Positions 14,785 to 23,183 of a DNA stretch of 33,479 nt are shown in pieces. The DNA is taken from contig CAJUBL010000035.1 of the NCBI GenBank assembly GCA_910584665.1, forward strand, positions 1 through 33,479. Reading direction: 5' to 3'. The stretch comes from an uncultured Muribaculaceae bacterium (GTDB lineage: Bacteria; Bacteroidota; Bacteroidia; Bacteroidales; Muribaculaceae). The notes below the pieces were generated by a model. That model ran no database searches and was not told the origin of the DNA. It saw only the letters and a program-made list of their open reading frames with translations. Position 1 is the first letter of the stretch, and every line of letters starts with the position of its first letter. The position numbers and the translations under genes were made by a program.

Positions 14785-15957
14785 TCAGTCCTCATCAAGC
14801 TGTATGTCGTCAAGATCTGGATCGAGATCAAGATCATCGAGTTCCGTAACACCGGTTCCGTCAGAAACAACTTCATTGTCGGTCTTTGTCCTCGGTTTTC
14901 TCGGAGCTCCCATCTTGTCAGATTCCTTCATTGCCTGAAGTATACGTGCCTCGAGTTCGTCAGCGAGATCGGGATTGTCGGCGAGTACGCGCTTGGCCGC
15001 ATCACGACCCTGTGCGAGTTTGGTTCCGTCGTAACTGAACCATGAGCCGCTCTTCTTGATGATATCATATTCCACACCGAGGTCAATTATCTCACTGGTG
15101 CGAGAAATACCTTCACCAAACATTATGTCAAATTCGGCTCTTTTGAAAGGCGGTGCCACTTTGTTCTTTACAATCTTGACCTTTGCGTGACGACCGAGAA
15201 CATCCTCACCATCCTTGAGAGAGGTGCTGGGACGTATGTCCACACGTACCGAGGCATAGAATTTAAGAGCGTTACCACCGGTCGTAGTTTCGGACGGACC
15301 GAACATATTACCTATATTGGCACGTAGCTGATTGATGAAAATACACGCTGTGTTCGTACGGGCAATGGCACCGGTGAGCTTACGCATTGCCTGAGACATC
15401 AGCCGGGCCTGGAGTCCCATATTGCGGTCGCCCATACCTCCCTCGATCTCGCTTTTGGGAGTAAGAGCCGCTACCGAGTCGACAACGATTATATCTATGG
15501 CCGACGAGCGAATGAGCTGCTCGGTAATCTCGAGAGCCTGCTCGCCGTTATCAGGCTGCGAGATAAGAAGATTATTGACATCAACACCAAGTTTCTCGGC
15601 ATAGAAGCGGTCGAAAGCGTGCTCGGCATCGATAATGGCAGCGATACCGCCGGCTTTCTGTGCCTCTGCTATGGCATGTATGGCGAGAGTTGTCTTACCG
15701 GACGATTCCGGACCATAAATTTCAGTGATGCGACCGCGTGGAAATCCGCCGACGCCGAGAGCGTAGTTAAGACCGATGGAACCGGTAGGTATTACTTCGA
15801 CTTGCTCTATAGCTTCGTCACCGAGTTTCATGATAGCACCACGACCATAATCTTTCTCGATCTTACCTAAAGCCTGTGTAAGAGCATTAAGTTTGCTGGT
15901 CTTGCTGTCGACTTCTGTTGCCGCTTTTCTGGTAGTTGTTTTTTTAGCAGTAGCCAT
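14785..15957 (-). CDS. recA: Recombinase RecA
   Basis: A 390-aa homologous-recombination ATPase that forms filaments on single-stranded DNA and promotes strand exchange and SOS repressor cleavage. The Walker A is GPESSGKTT (82-90), Walker B sits in IDIIVVDSVAAL, and the signatures INQLRANIGNMFGPSETTTG and GGNALKFYASVRVDIR are present. The N-terminus has a short Lys/Thr/Ala-rich extension (MATAKKTTTRKAATE), and the C-terminus is the usual acidic tail (ELDDLDLDPDLDDIQLDED). The length is slightly above the typical 345-355 aa, owing to these ends. It is monocistronic, with a TATATTTG promoter 65-72 bases upstream and the 26-bp inverted repeat downstream. No LexA-type box was recognised. Confidence 0.98.
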   Translation of the reverse strand: MATAKKTTTRKAATEVDSKTSKLNALTQALGKIEKDYGRGAIMKLGDEAIEQVEVIPTGSIGLNYALGVGGFPRGRITEIYGPESSGKTTLAIHAIAEAQKAGGIAAIIDAEHAFDRFYAEKLGVDVNNLLISQPDNGEQALEITEQLIRSSAIDIIVVDSVAALTPKSEIEGGMGDRNMGLQARLMSQAMRKLTGAIARTNTACIFINQLRANIGNMFGPSETTTGGNALKFYASVRVDIRPSTSLKDGEDVLGRHAKVKIVKNKVAPPFKRAEFDIMFGEGISRTSEIIDLGVEYDIIKKSGSWFSYDGTKLAQGRDAAKRVLADNPDLADELEARILQAMKESDKMGAPRKPRTKTDNEVVSDGTGVTELDDLDLDPDLDDIQLDED

Positions 15958-16021
15958 ATCGTTATGTGGGTTTTGTTAAGTTCAAACATACTCTTAATTA
16001 ATAATCATATTTTTCACGATG

Positions 16022-16029
16022 CAAATATA
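16022..16029 (-). promoter_or_regulatory. -7 promoter element of recA
   Basis: The minus strand reads TATATTTG, an exact match to TAnnTTTG, giving a leader of about 60 bases before the recA ATG at 15957. No -33 at the ideal spacing was found. The remainder of 15958-16170 shows nothing else. Confidence 0.6.
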
Positions 16030-16170
16030 ACGCACTATATGGGCAATAATATTGCATCACACAACAAAATAGTGTTAAAAGACTACAATGAAGCATGTAA
16101 AAATAAGTAAAAAGACGGAGAAAGCAATTGGATAGATGTTATTTTAATCTTTTTTAGATACTGCACTTTC

Positions 16171-18591
16171 TCAGGTGTAGGTGGTAAGAGTCAGAGCCTG
16201 CCATGCGCGGATAACAGGATTATATATAGCAGTAGCTGTTACGTATGATGACCGCGGGACAGTAGCGGCAAGAGCACCGGAAACCATCACATGGCGTACG
16301 GTACCTGTGCCGTCAGGATGCAGATCAAGGCGCCCTGAGACTGCGGCAATTGCTCCGCAAGGAGTGTCGGCAGGAAGGATCCGGAAATCAATCTGAACAG
16401 CACAGCCCTGACGATCAGAATAGTAACTGACGCGACAGACAGTACCCGGAAGTTGTGGGACAGTCATCGGGATGTTGAAGTCCGGGCCTTCGGGACCGGC
16501 AGTCAGCAGGGCTGTATCACCGTTCATACCGACAAGGGCTGTCACCTTCGAGTCAAAGAGAGATATAACCGACTGACGCGATGCCGGTTTAACGTTGAAA
16601 CCGCATATATTATGTTCGGCATCAAGATATATATTGAGTTTCACCGTCGAACCTATTTCATCCTGTGGTAAACTGTCACATCTGACAGGAGCAGCCCGTC
16701 CGCCACACTGTATGAGCGTACGGTCTGTTATGATTCCGTAAAGAGATGGCAACGCCTCGTATGGAGCGAGATCGATCGGACGAGCCATCACAACATCCGA
16801 TTCATTCCTCTTGACTTCGACTGCATCGCCGGGACGCATGGCGGAAAGCAACGGCCACAGAATGGTGTCGACAGCAACAGGTGGCACTGTGTCCGAGACA
16901 AGATGGATAAAGCGGTCATGGATTGAGTGCACAGTCATTGTGACCGATCTGACCGAACTGTAAATCACCGCAAGGGCATCGGCGGCAAGACGATGGTATA
17001 ACAACAGATTGTTGTAATTGGGTGTCGCGGAAGCGGATAGTGTAGATCTTACAGCATTGTACCGGGCCATCGGCTCAGCGACAGCGGTACTGAGCCGCAA
17101 CTCTGTCGCAGCACCGTCATCATCTCCGTTTAAATGAAGAAGCTGTGCGAGAGTAAGCCTCAGGCGTGCAACATCGGAATCATCTGACACAGTATTGCGA
17201 TCCTCAAGCTGCAGTGCCCCGAGAGCCAGCAGACCGAGCCTGGTCTCGCGGGATGGAACCATGTCAGCGAAGTCGAGCCAGAATGCCGGAGAACGATGCC
17301 CCATGGCAGCCATAGCCGACATACGTTCCACAGCCTCGTTGCCACGTTCCATCCAGCTCATCAGCATAGCGCGCCGGCGGACGTCCAGCTCGCAGTCCGG
17401 ATGCGGAGAAGCGGCAACAGCACAATCGAAAGCGTCAGTGAAACGTGCAAGAAGATGAGCATGACGTTGCGGGTCAACCTTGATTGCGGCAAAAGCACGG
17501 TTTATAGCCCTTGATGCAAGCGGGACAGATTTTCCACCGCCTGAGACCAGGTAATCGGCATCTCTTAACAGAGAGGCATCCCAGTTGATAAAAAACTCTA
17601 CGAAGCGCCACATATCGTCACCATCCATGACACGAAGCGCCGATACGAGCAGATGGGAATGAAAGCGGTCTGCCGCATGTATAGCCGTACTTGAAGCGTA
17701 AAGTCGCAGCAGGTCGACGGCCCGGCCGGAATCACCAGCCTGTATCTGACGCGTCACAAGCGTATCAAACGCTTCACGAATAATAGCCATACGCACTTCA
17801 GCAGAAGCTTTTACACGCTCAAGCAATTCCGGAAAACGATATGCATCGGATGAATCTATGACAAGTTCAAATGCGGCGGCAGCCAGAGAGTACCTGCGAT
17901 CCGGGTCGACAATATCCTCGTCACGCAGTGTGCGTGGATTCCAGAGATCGAAAAACCGTGTGAAATTGAAGTCCGGATACTTGCGGGCGCCTCTTATGGC
18001 GAGCCTTAACATGAGCGAATGGATTCTTGAAGGCCTGGCAAGAGGTAAGGCGAGATAGTCAAAAAAAGCCTCACGCAGAGGTCTGGATACCATGTCGATC
18101 ATAGCGACCCGCGCCCAACGGTACAGGATGACAGCATATATCTCCATAAGTTCCGGAGCAATACAGCTGTCAGCAACGAGCCGGCGTGCACGGATATAGG
18201 CTTCATATTCACGACCGTCGCGCGCCGATAACTGTTCGAGTTCGTGCAGTTCGTTATAACCGGGCAGAGTTGTCTGCCTGAGACGGGCATGACGTCGGCG
18301 TGATTCTTCAGCTCTATATCCCAGTGAGGAAAGAAGCTGGTCTATACGGTCAGATATTTCATGCATATATGCGGTCACTCCTGTCTCAATACATCGCTCT
18401 TCGATATCAATGTATACATCGACGAGAGCTCTCGCGGCGTCTTCATCGTACGGATCAGCGGCAACAGCATCCTCACCGAGCCGACGCGCTTCCTGCAGGC
18501 GCCCTTCACGAACGAGTGTTTCTATCCGTATAACCGGGGGGAGCATCTGTAATTCAGTATTTGGAATAATATAATCTTGAGAATCACGCAT
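16171..18591 (-). CDS. Unrecognised 806-aa helical-repeat protein with beta-rich C-terminus
   Basis: A large soluble protein with no signal peptide or membrane helix. Residues about 20-65 look TPR-like (RIETLVREGRLQEARRLGED..., AVAADPYDEDAARALVDVYI), and the whole stretch to about 580 is predicted helical and Ala/Arg/Asp-rich. From about 590 onward the sequence changes to beta-type repeats (e.g. GSTVKLNIYLDAEHNICGFN, PQLPGTVCRVSYYSDRQG), possibly OB-like or cold-shock-like beta barrels. That layout of helical repeats plus beta tail is somewhat like DUF7017-type proteins, but no family is claimed. Its ATG overlaps the stop of the HAD phosphatase gene (ATGCGTGA, 8 bases), so it is translationally coupled to it. 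The role is unknown. Confidence 0.8.
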   Translation of the reverse strand: MRDSQDYIIPNTELQMLPPVIRIETLVREGRLQEARRLGEDAVAADPYDEDAARALVDVYIDIEERCIETGVTAYMHEISDRIDQLLSSLGYRAEESRRRHARLRQTTLPGYNELHELEQLSARDGREYEAYIRARRLVADSCIAPELMEIYAVILYRWARVAMIDMVSRPLREAFFDYLALPLARPSRIHSLMLRLAIRGARKYPDFNFTRFFDLWNPRTLRDEDIVDPDRRYSLAAAAFELVIDSSDAYRFPELLERVKASAEVRMAIIREAFDTLVTRQIQAGDSGRAVDLLRLYASSTAIHAADRFHSHLLVSALRVMDGDDMWRFVEFFINWDASLLRDADYLVSGGGKSVPLASRAINRAFAAIKVDPQRHAHLLARFTDAFDCAVAASPHPDCELDVRRRAMLMSWMERGNEAVERMSAMAAMGHRSPAFWLDFADMVPSRETRLGLLALGALQLEDRNTVSDDSDVARLRLTLAQLLHLNGDDDGAATELRLSTAVAEPMARYNAVRSTLSASATPNYNNLLLYHRLAADALAVIYSSVRSVTMTVHSIHDRFIHLVSDTVPPVAVDTILWPLLSAMRPGDAVEVKRNESDVVMARPIDLAPYEALPSLYGIITDRTLIQCGGRAAPVRCDSLPQDEIGSTVKLNIYLDAEHNICGFNVKPASRQSVISLFDSKVTALVGMNGDTALLTAGPEGPDFNIPMTVPQLPGTVCRVSYYSDRQGCAVQIDFRILPADTPCGAIAAVSGRLDLHPDGTGTVRHVMVSGALAATVPRSSYVTATAIYNPVIRAWQALTLTTYT

Positions 18592-19450
18592 TCATCCCGT
18601 AATCATTGCGGGAGTCGGCCAGCAGGTCGCCGAATGTGGCTACAGTATCGGCTATGACGGGCGGGATCGGGTCGTTGGAGAGAGCCGTCTCAAGAGATGT
18701 TTCTCCGGAAAGGACAAGTACACCGAGAGCTCCGGCGTTGCGGGCTGTAGCAACATCGGTATAGATCCGGTCTCCGCACATTGCGACCTCATCGGGCTGT
18801 AGTCCCCTCTTTTCCATTATACAGCGTAACATGTCGGGGTTCGGCTTTCCGATCACGATATCGGGCCGACGGCCTGTGGCATGATATATGCACTCGGTCA
18901 TCGAACCGCAGTCAACAAGAATCACCTCCCTGTCAGTCGGACATACACGGTCGGGGTTGGTTGCGATATATGGTATACCCTGTGATGCCCACCACGCGGC
19001 ACGACATAGACGGGAATAAGTAAGAGTCATATCGAAAGCCACGACAAGAAGGTCGGGCCGGTCGGCCGGATCGTCGGCAGTCATTTCGAATCCGGCTTCC
19101 TCAAACTCTGCTATCATACTTGGTGTACCCATCACAAAGAGACGCCGCGCATTCCTGTGATGTATCTTTATATAATCAATAGCTGCGACCGCTGTCGTGT
19201 AGATCTCTTCCGGTGAGGCATCTATTCCGAGAGCCTTGAGCTTAGCAACATAGTCGCCGGTCGATCTGGTCGGATTGTTGGTAAGGAACGAGTAGGTTAT
19301 TCCGAGGCTGTGCAACTGTTCGAGAAACGGTATGGTCCATGGAAACAGACGGGATCCGAGATATATCGTACCGTCCATATCAAGAGCCACGTGTTTTATA
19401 CGGGAACAGGCATATGTCAGTTCTGCGGGGGTAAGAGGAGTCTTATACAT
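18584..19450 (-). CDS. NagD-type HAD-family sugar phosphatase
   Basis: A 288-aa cytosolic phosphatase-like protein. ATG 19450 (MYKTPLTPAELT) is preferred over an upstream in-frame ATG at 19558, because a promoter -7 element at 19483-19490 lies inside the longer version. HAD motifs are DMDGTIYLG (24-32; nucleophile and general-acid aspartates), FLTNN (motif II, near 58), GKPNPDML (motif III Lys) and CGDRIYTDVATA (motif IV acids). The cap arrangement and the TNNPTRS phrase place it in the NagD/4-nitrophenylphosphatase class IIA group. The likely substrate is a small sugar or nucleotide monophosphate; the specific substrate is unknown. The 806-aa gene is coupled at its 3' end. Confidence 0.88.
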   Translation of the reverse strand: MYKTPLTPAELTYACSRIKHVALDMDGTIYLGSRLFPWTIPFLEQLHSLGITYSFLTNNPTRSTGDYVAKLKALGIDASPEEIYTTAVAAIDYIKIHHRNARRLFVMGTPSMIAEFEEAGFEMTADDPADRPDLLVVAFDMTLTYSRLCRAAWWASQGIPYIATNPDRVCPTDREVILVDCGSMTECIYHATGRRPDIVIGKPNPDMLRCIMEKRGLQPDEVAMCGDRIYTDVATARNAGALGVLVLSGETSLETALSNDPIPPVIADTVATFGDLLADSRNDYGMNA

Positions 19451-19482
19451 GATATGATTTGTTAATTTATCGTCTACACCTG

Positions 19483-19490
19483 CAAATATA
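19483..19490 (-). promoter_or_regulatory. -7 promoter element of the HAD phosphatase operon
   Basis: The minus strand reads TATATTTG, an exact TAnnTTTG match, leaving a leader of about 25-30 bases to ATG 19450. This supports the shorter start. A near-copy lies 86 bases further upstream. Confidence 0.6.
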
Positions 19491-19600
19491 CGCATAATAT
19501 TCGACGAAACATAATAGCGAGCGTCGGCCTCAAGGCCGGTGCGCGGTGCCAAAGGCAATTATGTGAGTCAAATATACGGATAATATTCGATGAAATATAA
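19483..19600. repeat. 32-bp direct repeat containing a promoter element
   Basis: The 32 bases at 19483-19514 recur at 19569-19600 with 29 identities, both including the minus-strand TATATTTG. Between them lies a short GC hairpin (CGGCC TCAA GGCCG near 19529). The duplication could give two promoters for the phosphatase operon, or it may be a small tandem duplication of no function. Confidence 0.6.
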
Positions 19601-19612
19601 GTCACATACTTG

Positions 19613-21013
19613 TCAATATGCATTTTCCTCGCCGCGGATGGCGTTGGAGACAGTTCGCACGATGATCTTCACATCAAGCATAAGACTCCAGTTCTCGATA
19701 TACCATACGTCTTTCTCGACTCGCCCTTCCATCTGCCACAGTTCACTTGTAGCGCCACGGTAACCGGTAACCTGCGCCCAGCCCGTGATACCGGGCTTTA
19801 TGACATGACGTAACATATATCGTTCGATGAGACGTGAATAGTCGGCGGTGTGCCTGACCATGTGCGGACGAGGCCCTACAAGAGACATTTCACCACGCAG
19901 TACATTAATCAGCTGAGGGAGTTCATCTATAGAAGTGCGCCGCAGGAAATCGCCTACACGTGTCTTACGCGGATCGTCGGCGGTAGCCTGAGACCGGTCG
20001 GCGTCGGCATTGACGCGCATGGTGCGGAACTTCAGACATGTAAACTCGTTACCACGGTAGCCCGTGCGACGCTGTCTGAATAAAACAGGCCCTGGGGACG
20101 ATGCCTTGATAGCAATGGCCACCGGTATGAACACAAAGGGGCTGAAGATCATCGCAACCGAAGCCACAACGAGATCGAATGTACGTTTGACACCACGGTT
20201 GACCGGATTATCAAGAGGATTGTTGTGGGCGGCAAGAATAGGCAGCGTGCCGATAGTGGCGAGATGGAATGTACGTGCCACTGTATGTGACAGTGGCGGG
20301 ACGTAGTAGAATGAAAGCATGCGTTCGTCGGCAAGCCTTACGACTGCCTGCATTGTATCCTCGTCACCGCCGTCATCAAGAGTATAGTATATCTCGTTCA
20401 CCGGATGAGTATTGAGATATGCGTCAAGATTGTCAATGGTTCCGAGAAAACATCCGGATCCACTGTTCTCCGGAGGACACCGGTCGAAAAAACCGGCTAT
20501 CCTGTAACCGTACCCGGGATCCTGCTGCAGAGCATCCGCCAGCCGGGCGGCAGTATCGCCATAACCTATGATAATGACATTGACATAGTTGCGTCCGCGA
20601 CGTCTCAGGGCTTTCAGTGCCAGCCGCGTCACAATCCAGCTGAGAGGCAACATAACGGCAAAAGCCACATAGAACTCGGCATAATCCTCCCACGGCACAT
20701 TATCGACCTCAAGAAATGCAATAATAGCGAAGAAGAATACAGCATGAAGCAGTACCATCTGCAACGATCTGACCACGAGGCGGTCCATGTGTATGGCGCG
20801 TTCACGTCTGAGCGGGAGCGCCATGCGTACCACAGCCATATAAGCAGCATTGGCAATGACCACGAGTGTGCGCAGGGTATGTCCCTCCAACGGTGCGTTA
20901 AGAAACAGCACAACAAGCATCACTGCATTGAGCACGACAAAGTCGGCAAGTAACAGGACGTACGGCACATATACTCCATAACGTCCCTTCGGAGGTGTGG
21001 TATTGCCGAACAT
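19613..21013 (-). CDS. Polyprenyl-phosphate sugar-1-phosphate transferase (WcaJ/WbaP-type)
   Basis: A 466-aa membrane enzyme that starts surface polysaccharide synthesis by moving a sugar phosphate from a nucleotide sugar to undecaprenyl phosphate. The N-terminal third has about four or five hydrophobic helices. A Rossmann-like CoA-binding domain follows (VNVIIIGYGDTAARLADAL near 145). The C-terminal bacterial sugar transferase domain starts near 275 with RGVKRTFDLVVASVAM, contains GPVLFRQRRTGYRGNEFTCL and the KFRTM motif, then RRTSIDELPQLINVLRGEMS and LVGPRPH. The length fits the exopolysaccharide polyprenyl glycosylphosphotransferase family. Its ATG follows the GH43 stop by 1 base, so it is cotranslated with that gene. 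Which sugar it transfers is not readable from sequence. Confidence 0.92.
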   Translation of the reverse strand: MFGNTTPPKGRYGVYVPYVLLLADFVVLNAVMLVVLFLNAPLEGHTLRTLVVIANAAYMAVVRMALPLRRERAIHMDRLVVRSLQMVLLHAVFFFAIIAFLEVDNVPWEDYAEFYVAFAVMLPLSWIVTRLALKALRRRGRNYVNVIIIGYGDTAARLADALQQDPGYGYRIAGFFDRCPPENSGSGCFLGTIDNLDAYLNTHPVNEIYYTLDDGGDEDTMQAVVRLADERMLSFYYVPPLSHTVARTFHLATIGTLPILAAHNNPLDNPVNRGVKRTFDLVVASVAMIFSPFVFIPVAIAIKASSPGPVLFRQRRTGYRGNEFTCLKFRTMRVNADADRSQATADDPRKTRVGDFLRRTSIDELPQLINVLRGEMSLVGPRPHMVRHTADYSRLIERYMLRHVIKPGITGWAQVTGYRGATSELWQMEGRVEKDVWYIENWSLMLDVKIIVRTVSNAIRGEENAY

Positions 21014-21014
21014 C

Positions 21015-22937
21015 TTATCTTGCAGGTACTACAGGATTGATAGAACCATCCGGACCGATGGTCATACGGTCTATGCAGACCTCCCGGTGTATGCCCGGTG
21101 CGTTATCGAGATAATTCTCATTTATACGGTGGTATACGATACGCCAGTCTCCTGTAGCAGGAACACGTACGACCGAGTTGTGGGCTGTGCCATATATCTT
21201 CCTGTCCGGATCCTGCTGAAGGATGACCGGCTGTCTGGCTACGGTAATGGGACCGAGCGGCTTATCGGATGTTCCGTAGGCTACATGATAGTTCGGGGAA
21301 CCGGTATCGTCGACCGACCACATGAAGTAGTAACGGCCATTGTCATAGAAGACATACGGTGCCTCACGGTAGGCCCATGTCCTGAGTGTGCCTCCTTCGG
21401 GAGTCATAACAGTGATTGTGGAATCGACGACCGATGTCATATCAGGTGTAAGCTCGGCTCCCGCCATGTATCCGTTTCCCCAGTACAGGTAACTCTTGCC
21501 GCTCAACGGGTCTGTGAACACATCGACATCTATCTGCTGTCCCTTGCCTGCCGGAGACTCGGTCACAATAGGATGACCGAGGTCCACAAACGGTCCGGTC
21601 GGATTGTCTGAAACCGCGACACCTATCTGCTTTCCTCCGCCTTTCACGGGATTACCGCTGAAATATAGAAAGTAGCGATACCTGCCGTCTATAACTTTCT
21701 CCTCGATAGCCGGTGCCCAGCAGTTACCATCAGCCCATCCGACCTGATCTGTGGCAAGGTCGAGAACAGTGCCCTCCGGAGTCCAGTGCGTGAGATCGGG
21801 TGATGAGTAGCATGTATAGTATGTCCCGCCCCATCCGGGAGTCCCATCGGTGGTGGAATACAGATAGTAACGTCCGTCACGGCGGGAATACATTATCTCA
21901 GGATCTGCATGGAAACCGGGAATGACAGGATTGACGTCAACATGTATGCCGTCGAGATCGGCAGAGGGCCAGCGTTCGAGCAGGCGGCGCATCTCATCGC
22001 GCGTAATTGCAACGACCGTGCCGTGGCGAGGCTTGAAGTTCATTGAAATATCACTGTCAATGATCCTGAAATCATTGAGGTCGGCTGACTCCGTAAACTG
22101 GTATTGACCTTTCATATAGACATCATACATAAGAATATATCTGTCTTCGCCGATGAGCTTGAATATACCGGATCCCTCGACACTCTCGGTTGTCTGCTGC
22201 TTATAGTCCGGATATTCGGTCCATTCTCCCGAGGTAAGACTGGGTGTGGTCGCCACTTTTATTCCGTTTCCGTGTCCCTCGGTCTTGTAAAACAGATGAT
22301 ACAGTCCGTCATGAAACACTATGTCTCCGTCAATACATGATCTGCCGTCGGAAGGAACGAACAGCGGTCTGTAATCACTCTCGAGATCGGTAAAATCTTC
22401 GTTAGCATAGGCGCAGTATATGATATCGGGTCCGTCACCATGTTTCATCGACCAGTATATCATGTACTTTCCGGCCTCATTATCATAAATAGTCTGCGGA
22501 GCCCAGACGCGTCTGAGATCCGCCTGGCCGGGATAACGTTTCTGTATGTTCACTACCGAGTGTTCCCAGTTTACAAGATCGCGACTCCTGAGAAGCACCA
22601 TGGCACGATTGGAGTCCCATCCGTTGCCCGACACCATATCGGTTACGACCATATAGAATGTCTCGCCGTCGGCACCGCGCAATATGTGTGGATCACGCAC
22701 ACCTCCCGTTGATGATATGATCCTGGAATCGAGTACCGGCCTGTTGTCGTTGAGAGCTTTATAATGACATCCGTCGTTGGATACGGCAAAACGTATCTGC
22801 TCTCCATCCATGGAATTGCCGGTGAAATATGTGAACAGGTAGCCCGCATAGTCCTTGTCGTCGGGCTGTGCCGCACCTGCTGCCGGTGACGACAGAATAA
22901 TGAATGCGGCGGCAATCAAAGTGAATAAGGTCTTCAT
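21015..22937 (-). CDS. Double-domain GH43 glycosidase, secreted
   Basis: A 640-aa protein with a signal peptide (MKTLFTLIAAAFIILSSPAAGA). It holds two five-bladed propeller GH43 domains in tandem. The first (about 30-320) has GVRDPHIL (81-84 region, base Asp) and ESVEGSGIFK (likely general acid Glu near 254). The second (about 335-630) has VIPGFHADPEIMYSRRDGRY (Asp near 345) and AYREAPYVFYDNGRYYF. GH43 enzymes cleave arabinofuranosyl or xylosyl residues from plant polysaccharides; which one cannot be decided. No SusC/D pair lies nearby, so this is not an obvious utilisation locus. The gene reads straight into the sugar-transferase gene with a 1-base gap, an unusual pairing. A good promoter was not found. 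Confidence 0.88.
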   Translation of the reverse strand: MKTLFTLIAAAFIILSSPAAGAAQPDDKDYAGYLFTYFTGNSMDGEQIRFAVSNDGCHYKALNDNRPVLDSRIISSTGGVRDPHILRGADGETFYMVVTDMVSGNGWDSNRAMVLLRSRDLVNWEHSVVNIQKRYPGQADLRRVWAPQTIYDNEAGKYMIYWSMKHGDGPDIIYCAYANEDFTDLESDYRPLFVPSDGRSCIDGDIVFHDGLYHLFYKTEGHGNGIKVATTPSLTSGEWTEYPDYKQQTTESVEGSGIFKLIGEDRYILMYDVYMKGQYQFTESADLNDFRIIDSDISMNFKPRHGTVVAITRDEMRRLLERWPSADLDGIHVDVNPVIPGFHADPEIMYSRRDGRYYLYSTTDGTPGWGGTYYTCYSSPDLTHWTPEGTVLDLATDQVGWADGNCWAPAIEEKVIDGRYRYFLYFSGNPVKGGGKQIGVAVSDNPTGPFVDLGHPIVTESPAGKGQQIDVDVFTDPLSGKSYLYWGNGYMAGAELTPDMTSVVDSTITVMTPEGGTLRTWAYREAPYVFYDNGRYYFMWSVDDTGSPNYHVAYGTSDKPLGPITVARQPVILQQDPDRKIYGTAHNSVVRVPATGDWRIVYHRINENYLDNAPGIHREVCIDRMTIGPDGSINPVVPAR

Positions 22938-23001
22938 GGTGTAGTGTGATATTATCGGTAAAGCTAATAAAAGTACCCGTATATTACAAGAGATCCATGT
23001 A

Positions 23002-23170
23002 ATAAGTAAGTCGTGGAAATTAGTTTATATCAATATTGGAAGTTGATATGGATGAGATTCCGGCTTACGGCAAAGGCGCATAGCCATAGCTCTGTAACTG
23101 CGGAGTAAGACGGAATATCGCCATAGCAACAACAAGATTTGGTATAAACTAATATTCACGACTTACTTAT
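23002..23170. repeat. Near-palindromic element, about 169 bp
   Basis: The end arms (23002-23031 and 23141-23170) match at 27 of 30 positions, with outer core ATAAGTAAGTCGTG and inner TTAGTTTATA. Pairing continues inward with gaps (for example ATGG and the ATTCCG...CTTAC words), so almost the whole element could fold into one long imperfect hairpin. It lies in the gap between the COG0523 gene and the GH43 gene, both minus strand, and holds no ORF. A motif from it recurs near the right edge (33436-33453). Confidence 0.6.
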
Positions 23171-23183
23171 ATATCTGAACTTA

